NCBI GenBank assembly: GCA_027064665.1
Contig: JAMOPH010000376.1
Span: 1 to 6,867, forward strand
Reading direction: 5' to 3'
Origin: a bacterium
Lineage (GTDB): Bacteria > UBP14 > UBA6098 > B30-G16
DNA: 6,867 nt
Shown here: piece by piece, positions 1 to 5,966 of the stretch
Layout: each line of letters opens with the position of its first letter
How positions within the stretch are numbered: position 1 is the stretch's first letter
Notes under the pieces: model-generated
The model's input: only the letters and a program-made list of their open reading frames with translations
What the model was told of the DNA's origin: nothing
The model's database searches: none
Program-made: the position numbers and the translations under genes

Positions 1-756
1 AGCAGTGGCAAGTTCAAAGGGGTAGTTGTCGCCGCCTTGCCAGTATCCCGGGACGGGCGGTGCAAATATTTTGCTATAGTTGGTGAAAGTTCCGGCAATG
101 GCTATTTTTGGATGGTCGGCATCCGGACCCGTTCCAATTTCCAAGTCAACAAACAACTTTATCCCAACTGTGTGGGAAAGGTAGTGGTTGTTGATTGCCC
201 TGAACTGAATCCTTGCCATTCCACAGGTGTCACTGTTGGTGTCACCGCCAAAGACCATATAGATGGGAGTCAGATATTGATAGAGGTCAATAAATCCGTC
301 CATAACAGGAATGCGCCAGTGAGACTCTATGGTCACATTGCCGTCCGCGTCTTCTGTGGTGTCGGTTCCCATAAAATAGTCGTTAATTTGGTAGAGGGTC
401 CTTGGTGTTCCGCATACATTCAGTTGCATTGGTGAATAGTTGGCGAAAGAGTAGAAGGTACCATCAATCACCACAACGAAGTGTTCGCCGGCTACATCGT
501 CGGGCCAGTGGAAGTTGTGCGTCAGGGGGACATACCCCGCTGAAGAATCCCCGCCGACGGCAAAGGCACCCCTTAAATTTGTCATACTGGGAAGAGAGTC
601 AGCAACCTCTATACGAACCGGAAATTCAATATCAGTTTTCTGCGTCCACCAGTCGGCGGTTGAGGTCCCTCTTACCTCATAGCCGCCATCGGGGTAAACC
701 AAACCCACCGCACTACAGACAAGCAAGATTATCCAAATTAAGGATTTATTATTCAT
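1..756 (-). CDS. Secreted protein of unknown function, 3' end cut by the window edge
   Basis: This is the N-terminal 252 residues of an open frame that runs without a stop from an ATG at 756 to the left edge. The start is well supported: AGGAGG at 763-768 lies 6 bases upstream. Residues 1-20 form a signal peptide (MNNK, then a hydrophobic core to about residue 20). Cys14 is not in a proper lipobox, because Val precedes it, so signal peptidase I export is more likely than lipidation. The mature part is rich in Trp, Tyr, Asp and Thr, as in extracellular beta proteins. Around residues 181-240 it follows a pattern I recall from secreted proteins of uncultured FCB-type bacteria: a line ending in NN, then HTVGIKLFVDLEIG, an Asp-rich turn, and VPGYW at 235-239. 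I know no function for this module. It lies 67 bp downstream of murI, with promoter-like sequence between. Being a secreted protein is fairly sure; its role is unknown. Confidence 0.85.
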   Translation of the reverse strand, partial: MNNKSLIWIILLVCSAVGLVYPDGGYEVRGTSTADWWTQKTDIEFPVRIEVADSLPSMTNLRGAFAVGGDSSAGYVPLTHNFHWPDDVAGEHFVVVIDGTFYSFANYSPMQLNVCGTPRTLYQINDYFMGTDTTEDADGNVTIESHWRIPVMDGFIDLYQYLTPIYMVFGGDTNSDTCGMARIQFRAINNHYLSHTVGIKLFVDLEIGTGPDADHPKIAIAGTFTNYSKIFAPPVPGYWQGGDNYPFELATA

Positions 757-786
757 ATCGTTCCTCCTATTGTGTTCTATTTGATA

Positions 787-814
787 AATATAATTCTTTT
801 GCCGTAAATATCAA
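787..814 (-). promoter_or_regulatory. Possible sigma-70-type promoter for the secreted protein ending at the left edge
   Basis: Read on the minus strand, TTGATA (809-814) and TATATT (787-792) each match the -35 and -10 consensus at five of six positions, with a 16-base spacer. Transcription would start near 780 and leave a leader of roughly 24 bases holding the AGGAGG site at 763-768. The gap is AT-rich, so a chance match is possible. Read-through from murI is the alternative source of transcript, since no terminator is visible after murI. Confidence 0.4.
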
Positions 815-823
815 CCACTTAAT

Positions 824-1633
824 TCAAAGGTCCACCTTTGTTGCCCTGATTTCGCCAAATTTTTTGTTCAAAAACTTTGCCCCCACCCGTGCAAATCTTT
901 CGGGCGAGTCAGTGACAAAATACCGCCCGGTCCCGTGCTCCCTTGAGGATAAAAGACTTTCCTCCTCCAAAAATTTTTTGACTTTCCTGACCACAGCGCC
1001 GGCGGAATCAATTATCTCAACCTTTTCGCCCACAACCTTTTTGATGGGATTGTAAAGCAGAGGATAATGGGTGCATCCCAGCACAAGGGTGTCAATGCCC
1101 TGCTGCACAAGTTCATCCAGATAAAAGTGCGCCACTTTTTCCGGAATCTCGCCTTCGGTAAAACCCTCTTCTGCCAGCGGCACAAAAAGCGGACACGGTT
1201 TCCCATACACACTCACCCCGGGGTTGAGTCTTTTTATCGCCTCCTGATACGCCCCGGATGAAATCGTGCCCACGGTGCCTATCACGCCGATTTTTCCGTT
1301 TTTGGTGGTCTTCAGCGCTTCCTCGGCGCCGGGCTCAATCACGCCAATCACCGGAATTCTTATCCATCTTTTAATTTCGTCCAGCGCAACGCTTGAGGCG
1401 GTGTTGCAGGCGACTATCAGCACCTTTATGCCAAATCCCATCAGAAATCGGGCGTTCTGAAGGGCAAACTTTTTGATTATCTCCACCGACCGGGGACCAT
1501 AGGGATACCTTGCAGTATCCCCCAGATAGATGAAATCCTCGCCCGGCAGTTGCATCAGAACCTCTTTGACGACGGTCAATCCCCCCACACCGGAGTCAAA
1601 AATCCCCAAGGGTGCTTCGGCATAGTTTCTCAT
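824..1633 (-). CDS. murI: Glutamate racemase MurI
   Basis: The 269-residue protein has the usual length and all signature motifs of glutamate racemase. This cytoplasmic enzyme interconverts L- and D-glutamate without a cofactor, supplying D-Glu for peptidoglycan stem peptides. Visible motifs are the N-terminal GIFDSGVGGLTV (Asp13, Ser14, substrate binding), YLGDTARYPYG (37-46), the first catalytic cysteine in ACNTAS (Cys76), VPLAEEG (151-157), and the second catalytic cysteine with its neighbouring His in GCTHYPLL (Cys187, His189). The DSGVGG start separates it from aspartate racemases. The ATG at 1633 is the natural start because only nine residues precede the first conserved strand. Its ribosome binding site is poor (AAGAGAAAAT, no GGAGG), unlike the strong sites of its neighbours. 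It follows the protease terminator and shows no terminator of its own. Nothing looks damaged. Confidence 0.97.
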   Translation of the reverse strand: MRNYAEAPLGIFDSGVGGLTVVKEVLMQLPGEDFIYLGDTARYPYGPRSVEIIKKFALQNARFLMGFGIKVLIVACNTASSVALDEIKRWIRIPVIGVIEPGAEEALKTTKNGKIGVIGTVGTISSGAYQEAIKRLNPGVSVYGKPCPLFVPLAEEGFTEGEIPEKVAHFYLDELVQQGIDTLVLGCTHYPLLYNPIKKVVGEKVEIIDSAGAVVRKVKKFLEEESLLSSREHGTGRYFVTDSPERFARVGAKFLNKKFGEIRATKVDL

Positions 1634-1690
1634 ATTTTCTCTTGCCGTTTTTACTTGTCAAAAGATAATTCTGATTGTCCGATGCGCAAT

Positions 1691-1718
1691 AAAAAAGCGG
1701 GCACCATCGCCCGCTTTT
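1691..1718 (-). terminator. Intrinsic terminator of the S8 protease gene
   Basis: On the minus strand AAAAGCGGGC (1718-1709), a six-base loop (1708-1703) and GCCCGCTTTT (1702-1693) form a perfect 10-bp hairpin, and the U-tract spans 1696-1691. It begins 23 bases after the protease stop codon and ends 57 bases before the murI start. A second copy of the GCGGGC arm, extended to GCGGGCAC, sits just upstream at 1726-1719 and can pair with GTGCCCGC (1704-1697) instead. A tiny AGGAA/TTCCT hairpin also overlaps the protease stop codon. Confidence 0.85.
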
Positions 1719-1741
1719 GTGCCCGCAAAAGGAACTTTTCC

Positions 1742-4700
1742 TCACCTGCTTAAAAACACCTTTCTGGTCAGCACAGTCTTGCCGGTGGAAAGTTTGACCA
1801 GATACACCCCGCTGGGCAGGTCCTTTCCGGAATTGTCTTTGCCGTCCCATATGAGGGTGTAGGATTTTTCCTCGCACTTTTTGGGCGCAAACTCACGAAC
1901 CAGTCTGCCGGAGAGGTCAAATATATCCACCGAAACCTCTGCCGGCTCTGTGAGGGCGAAAAGAATTTTTGTGGCGCTGTTGAACGGGTTCGGATATACC
2001 CCGAACAACGCCACATCATCGGGAACAATTTGTTTGCCGCCTTCATCAATAGAAAGCGAGGAGGAGGCATAGATGGCTTTCGCCTGATTGGCGTTTGAGG
2101 TGAAGTCCGAAAGTCCATTGCCAGCCACGACGGCGGCGGAAAATACTGCAAAATCGCCAGAGGGTATCGTGAACGGACCGAACGAGAGAATAACCGACCA
2201 ATCCTTGGGACTGCTCCCCGAGGATTGACTGAAAGTCCCCGTCAGGAAATTCCACTTGACGGTGTCGGTCCAGCCCATACCGATTGTGTCGCCATACACA
2301 TATTGGGGATTGTCAACAACGCTTCCGCGGTCGTAGTTCTCAAGGGCAACAATGCCAAAATATTTCCCCGACGAGGAGTGATACATATACACCCATTGAT
2401 TGGCGTCATCCCACTGGGCATAGTTGGTGTCGTAGGGAGGAATATCAAAGTCAACATAGAATCCGGCTCTCACGCCGCTCATAGTTGAGGAGGTCCTGTT
2501 GAAAATTTTATAGTAGAAAATTATAAAATCGTTGTTCGGGGAGGAGCGCCACTGGTAGGTGTATTGGCGAATATAATAGTCATTGGTTGAGTCAATCAGA
2601 GCGGTATATGTTTCCTTGTCTGCGGTTCCGCCGGGGTCATACTGCCATATTGAGTCAAACGGGAAAAGGTCTGAACCGCCGTCAGCCACATAATCCGGTC
2701 CCTGTCCCACCATAGGATAGCCTGCGTATATGTTGTTGGTGCTGTCCGAGGGCCAGGGCCAATATAGCCCGCCATAATAACCAAAAATCGCAAAATTTGT
2801 GATATCCATTCGCAGGATGGCGAGGGTGTCGTGCCATACAGCCTGGTAGGGGTAAATCCCCACCCTGAATGCGAACGAATCGGGATGAGAATATCCGGAG
2901 CCATCGCTGATGTTCACATAGCACATACAGTATTCGCCATATTTTGCCGCCGAGGATATTGAGAAGACGATAGGGTCAGAAGTATTAACCCCTGTTGCCC
3001 CTGGGGCGATGGTGCCGTAATTTGAGTTCCCGTCAACGACGGAAATGTGCGGGTTGCTGACAGAGGTTATACTGACCTGAACATTCGGCGCCGACACCGA
3101 CCCTGCATTGCGGATGTATATTAAAACATTTCCGGTTTCGCCGGGGTCAAGATTTTTGTCGCCGTCGCCAGTGGCAAGGTCGTCAAAGCGGACGGAATCC
3201 ATCGCAAGGGCTTTGCCGGAAACCATTGCGAGGGCGGAATCAGCGTTGACCAGCCCAGCGCCAGAGTAATTGTCTCGTCCGGCGTCGGAGATATCTGTTG
3301 CCGAGTTCTCAAGAACAGAATCTATTTCTCTTGGGGTGAGTTCGCTGTTTTTGGAGAGAAGCAAGGCGACAATTCCGGCAACGAATGGGCAGGCGAAGGA
3401 AGTGCCAGTGGTGTATTCATATCCTCCGCCGTAGGAGGTGGTGATTATGTTCTCCCCCGGAGCGGCGATATCGGGTTTCATAAGAGGGCTTGTGGATGGA
3501 TAATCGTGCCAGCCGCTGGTATAACTGCTGTTGAAATCCCAAACTGTTGGACCGATTGAGGAAAAGGACGCCACATTGTCAGAGGTGTTTGTGGCTCCCA
3601 CCGCTATAACCGGACCCGGCGGAGAGGAAACCGAGGCATTATACCACGGAGGAGGTATGTCAGCAGGGGAGGAAATGTCATTGGGCGGCGAATAGTGCCC
3701 CCCTGAACCATTGCCGTTGCCCGCAGCCACTATCAGCGGGACACCCGCCGAGCCAAATATCGCATCAATCACATATCTGTAATAGTCCTTTATGCTTTGA
3801 TTGGGGTAGGAGCCATAACTCATACTGCCCACCTGCGCACCATTGTCAACAGCATACTGGAAGGCGTCAACCTCATCCGAGGAGGAGCAGAAGGAACTTC
3901 CATTGCCAACTCTGACAGCCATAATTTTTGCTCCGGGAGCCGCACCCGTGCTCCATCCTCCGGTGCCATCCCCGGCGACCATACCCGCACAGTTCGTCCC
4001 GTGATGGACATCCGAAGGATTGTCCATAGGGTCTGAATCTCCGTCAAAAAAGTCATATCCGTAATAGTCATCAACATATCCGTTGCCGTCATCGTCAACG
4101 CCGTTGCCCGGCGTTTCCCCGGGATTGTGCCACATACGGTTCTGCAGGTCGGTATGGTTGTAGTCCACGCCGGTGTCAAAGATAGCCACTATCACATTTT
4201 CGCCGGTGTATCCAGTAGCCCAGGCATCATTGACATGAGCGTGGGCAATCTGCCACGCATTGGTCATACTTGCTTTTGCAGTCAGGTCAGCGGGAGCAGT
4301 GGCTGAAAGATATCCGAGGGTTTCCCATCTTATTCTGTCAAAGGGGTCTGCGGGATTGTAGGGGGTCATAAAGCGGGCAGGTATCTCCTCATCGGGGATA
4401 ATCAGGCGGACATCGGGATGATCTGCGAGGGTTTTGATGGCATTTTTTGTTGCCGCAGCCGAGAACGAAAAAGCCCCCCACAGGTCTTTCCCAAAGGTGA
4501 GTTTGCCCTCGTTCTGCAGTTGGAAAACCAGATTCATCACATCGGCGGAATGGCGATAGTAAAACTCCTTGAGGGATTCCACGGCATAGCGGCGCCGTGC
4601 CTCACCACGCATTTGCTCAAGTTCTGCACGCCGTTGCGCCCATCCATCAGGTTCGGTCAGCCACACTATTATGTCAATTTTCTGCCCCGGGGCGGCTTTT

Positions 4701-4801
4701 TCAATTTTTTGCATAAGTTCAGGCGAGACCTTCGGCGTGCTCGCCACGGAGAGCAAAACAGCGAGCAGAATCACGCTCACAGACAGAGAAAACCCTTTCA
4801 T
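1742..4801 (-). CDS. Secreted subtilisin-like (S8) serine protease with T9SS-like C-terminal domain
   Basis: This 1019-residue protein is a complete secreted subtilase. Order of parts: signal peptide (1-21); an I9-like prodomain with Glu/Arg-rich helices and a short linker (about 25-145); the S8 catalytic domain (about 185-525); a CARDB/Ig-like beta domain (about 533-648); a large Tyr/Trp/Asp-rich module of unknown role (about 655-915); and an FlgD-Ig / T9SS-type sorting domain (about 928-1019: PNPF at 937, IFDLSGRLV at 960, WDGKDNSG at 985, LPSGVYLVKL at 995). The catalytic triad is intact: Asp209 (IFDTGVD), His267 (HHGTNCAG) and Ser468 (GTSFACP), with oxyanion Asn362 (AAGNGN). An Asp/Gly-rich insert at 232-261, between Asp and His, looks like a calcium-binding loop. 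By family knowledge it should hydrolyse proteins outside the cell after removal of its prodomain; the tail suggests secretion across, or anchoring at, the outer membrane. An in-frame ATG at 4897 gives 32 extra charged residues ahead of the signal peptide and is rejected. Substrate unknown. Confidence 0.95.
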   Translation of the reverse strand: MKGFSLSVSVILLAVLLSVASTPKVSPELMQKIEKAAPGQKIDIIVWLTEPDGWAQRRAELEQMRGEARRRYAVESLKEFYYRHSADVMNLVFQLQNEGKLTFGKDLWGAFSFSAAATKNAIKTLADHPDVRLIIPDEEIPARFMTPYNPADPFDRIRWETLGYLSATAPADLTAKASMTNAWQIAHAHVNDAWATGYTGENVIVAIFDTGVDYNHTDLQNRMWHNPGETPGNGVDDDGNGYVDDYYGYDFFDGDSDPMDNPSDVHHGTNCAGMVAGDGTGGWSTGAAPGAKIMAVRVGNGSSFCSSSDEVDAFQYAVDNGAQVGSMSYGSYPNQSIKDYYRYVIDAIFGSAGVPLIVAAGNGNGSGGHYSPPNDISSPADIPPPWYNASVSSPPGPVIAVGATNTSDNVASFSSIGPTVWDFNSSYTSGWHDYPSTSPLMKPDIAAPGENIITTSYGGGYEYTTGTSFACPFVAGIVALLLSKNSELTPREIDSVLENSATDISDAGRDNYSGAGLVNADSALAMVSGKALAMDSVRFDDLATGDGDKNLDPGETGNVLIYIRNAGSVSAPNVQVSITSVSNPHISVVDGNSNYGTIAPGATGVNTSDPIVFSISSAAKYGEYCMCYVNISDGSGYSHPDSFAFRVGIYPYQAVWHDTLAILRMDITNFAIFGYYGGLYWPWPSDSTNNIYAGYPMVGQGPDYVADGGSDLFPFDSIWQYDPGGTADKETYTALIDSTNDYYIRQYTYQWRSSPNNDFIIFYYKIFNRTSSTMSGVRAGFYVDFDIPPYDTNYAQWDDANQWVYMYHSSSGKYFGIVALENYDRGSVVDNPQYVYGDTIGMGWTDTVKWNFLTGTFSQSSGSSPKDWSVILSFGPFTIPSGDFAVFSAAVVAGNGLSDFTSNANQAKAIYASSSLSIDEGGKQIVPDDVALFGVYPNPFNSATKILFALTEPAEVSVDIFDLSGRLVREFAPKKCEEKSYTLIWDGKDNSGKDLPSGVYLVKLSTGKTVLTRKVFLSR

Positions 4802-4803
4802 TA

Positions 4804-4811
4804 CCCCCTCC
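4804..4811 (-). promoter_or_regulatory. Ribosome binding site that fixes the protease start
   Basis: GGAGGGGG on the minus strand, with its GGAGG core at 4811-4807, sits 5 bases before the ATG at 4801. That ATG opens directly into a signal peptide (MKGFSLSVSV...). The longer in-frame ATG at 4897 has no comparable site and would bury the signal peptide. A second strong motif, AAAGGAGGGG at 4855-4846, has no usable start codon after it: the nearest candidate is ATT followed at once by TAA. Confidence 0.85.
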
Positions 4812-4870
4812 GGTTTAACTGAACCGTGCCCTCTTAAATCTGTAGCCCCTCCTTTGGTTTCTCGGTTTAA

Positions 4871-4897
4871 ATTATGCAAAAACCTCCGCAATTTCAA
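4871..4897 (-). promoter_or_regulatory. Weak candidate promoter for the protease gene
   Basis: On the minus strand TTGAAA (4897-4892) and CATAAT (4876-4871) match the -35 and -10 boxes at five of six positions each, but the spacer is only 15 bases. Shifting the -35 by one base (TTTGAA) gives 16. A promoter is expected here because the upstream lipoprotein gene ends in a strong terminator at 4922-4955. The leader would be about 60 bases. Confidence 0.3.
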
Positions 4898-4921
4898 ATG
4901 AAAAGTTGAACTTTGCGAATT

Positions 4922-4955
4922 AAAAACCCCGCCCTCACAGCGACGGCGGGGTTTT
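4922..4955 (-). terminator. Intrinsic terminator of the lipoprotein gene
   Basis: On the minus strand AAAACCCCGCC (4955-4945), an 11-base loop, and GGCGGGGTTTT (4933-4923) form a perfect 11-bp GC-rich hairpin that runs into a U-rich tail (TTTTTAATT). It starts 29 bases after the lipoprotein stop codon. It separates the lipoprotein and protease genes into different transcription units. Confidence 0.88.
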
Positions 4956-4984
4956 GGCTCAGAAACCGCTTGCCAGTTCCGTTG

Positions 4985-5830
4985 TTAAAAGGTTTCCTCT
5001 TCGGTAGCCTGAGCGAGTATAATCCATATCTCGCCCACCTGAGATCCGTTCATATCCAGCCCGGAATCCTGAGTTACCACATCAATGACAAACCTTTTCA
5101 CACCCTCCAGAGAATGGACGATGGTGTGATACCTGTGTCTGCGTGGAGAGTCCTCATCCATCCTGTCCCGCCTATACGAGGCAAAATTTGGATGCCTGTA
5201 TTGGGCAAAACAGTCCTCAGAGGTGAACACCTCAACCCCTATTGAATCGCCGGAATTGAAGGTGAACAACTCGTCAACAGGAATCAGGGTGCCCGGAAAA
5301 GAAACAGTGTAATCCTCCCCGGTGGAGTAATCAGTTATAACCACCGAGTCAATCAGCGACATAGATTCGTCGGTTTTTATATTGACCAGAGAGATTTCTG
5401 CCAGGCGCCAAAGGCTGTCCTCCCGCACGAAGGTGGCATATCTTGTTCCGCTGAACTCAACCGGTCTGTCGTAGGTTGCCAAAGTTCCGGCGACCCAGCC
5501 CCGAAAAATGGCGGTGGCAGAGAATGTGTATTCAATCTCAACATCGGCGGTGTCCCCGTCAATGTCTATTGAGATTGACCTGTCCACATCTCTGTCCGTA
5601 TAGCGCCAGTTGTAAAGGGAATCAAAGTAAGGCGCAGAATCGTCTTTTAGAAGTTCATCGTCGCAGTAAAAGGCGCCTCCAAAGGAGAAATACGCCGAAT
5701 AACTGCTCTCAATTAAGTCCTGTATTTCCTGTTCATCCGGAGAGGTAGGTCCATTGTCTCCGCAACCAGCGATGAAAAGGACAAAAACCAACCCCATCAT
5801 CAACAGGGCTCCAAATTTTACCGTTTTCAT
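4985..5830 (-). CDS. Lipoprotein with probable NTF2-like domain, function unknown
   Basis: The 281-residue protein begins with a classic lipoprotein signal: MKTVKFG, a hydrophobic stretch (8-21) and the lipobox IAGC, making Cys23 the lipidated residue. Gly24 and Asp25 follow, then a Pro/Thr/Ser linker. Residues 33-150 look NTF2-like: an opening helix (EQEIQDLIESSYSAYF), a central VDRSISIDIDGDTADVEIEY strand pair, and the typical closing line RYATFVREDSLWRLAEIS. This is a shape-and-pattern judgement, not an identified family. Residues 150-275 are beta-rich, with an unusual basic/acidic stretch at 219-235 (YRRDRMDEDSPRRHRYH region), and end in TEEETF. No catalytic motif is seen. The ATG at 5830 is firm: AGGAGGT at 5843-5837 lies 6 bases before it. 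The gene has its own sigma-54-like promoter upstream and a terminator downstream, so it appears to be transcribed alone. A ligand-binding or envelope structural role is possible but not shown. Confidence 0.88.
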   Translation of the reverse strand: MKTVKFGALLMMGLVFVLFIAGCGDNGPTSPDEQEIQDLIESSYSAYFSFGGAFYCDDELLKDDSAPYFDSLYNWRYTDRDVDRSISIDIDGDTADVEIEYTFSATAIFRGWVAGTLATYDRPVEFSGTRYATFVREDSLWRLAEISLVNIKTDESMSLIDSVVITDYSTGEDYTVSFPGTLIPVDELFTFNSGDSIGVEVFTSEDCFAQYRHPNFASYRRDRMDEDSPRRHRYHTIVHSLEGVKRFVIDVVTQDSGLDMNGSQVGEIWIILAQATEEETF

Positions 5831-5869
5831 CTTCTAACCTCCTCTTGATTTGGTTTCCGTTTTTATTCC

Positions 5870-5885
5870 TGCAGATTTCGTGCCA
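5870..5885 (-). promoter_or_regulatory. Candidate sigma-54 (RpoN) -24/-12 promoter for the lipoprotein gene
   Basis: The minus strand reads TGGCACGAAATCTGCA (5885-5870). The established sigma-54 consensus is TGGCACG, four free bases, TTGCA/T; here only the first T of the -12 box differs. The essential GG (5884-5883) and GC (5872-5871) are separated by exactly 10 bases, as required. Transcription would start near 5859 and give a leader of about 28 bases containing the AGGAGGT site, which is a sensible position for this gene. No rpoN gene or enhancer-binding protein is in the window to support it. Confidence 0.55.
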
Positions 5886-5966
5886 TTTCAGTTCATCTCC
5901 AATTCTGTCCCGGACCGCCGTAAACCGATGGAACCGGGGCGCCCATTTTTTGTGCAAACCTGTCCC

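Noticed and set aside
402..1055. Plus-strand open frame of 217 codons
   Set aside because: It runs across two convincing minus-strand genes and the gap between them; the translation is Ser/Arg-rich and resembles no protein.
1656..1661. Perfect TTGACA (-35 box) on the minus strand ahead of murI
   Set aside because: At normal spacing the -10 position falls on AAAATA overlapping the murI start codon, so it cannot drive a normal leader; no good alternative -10 was found.
1596..1877. Minus-strand open frame of 93 codons spanning the protease end, terminator and murI start
   Set aside because: It runs through a strong terminator hairpin, overlaps two real genes in another frame, and has no plausible ribosome binding site.
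4418..4822. Plus-strand open frame of 134 codons
   Set aside because: It is antisense to the signal peptide and prodomain of the protease and lacks any start signal.
4877..4891. Possible sigma-54 -12 box (TTTTTGCA) ahead of the protease gene
   Set aside because: The dinucleotide at the required distance is GC rather than GG, so the invariant -24 element is missing.
4802..4897. N-terminal extension of the protease from an ATG at 4897
   Set aside because: It adds 32 charged, non-conserved-looking residues before an evident signal peptide and would overlap the candidate promoter; the ATG at 4801 has a strong ribosome binding site 5 bases away.
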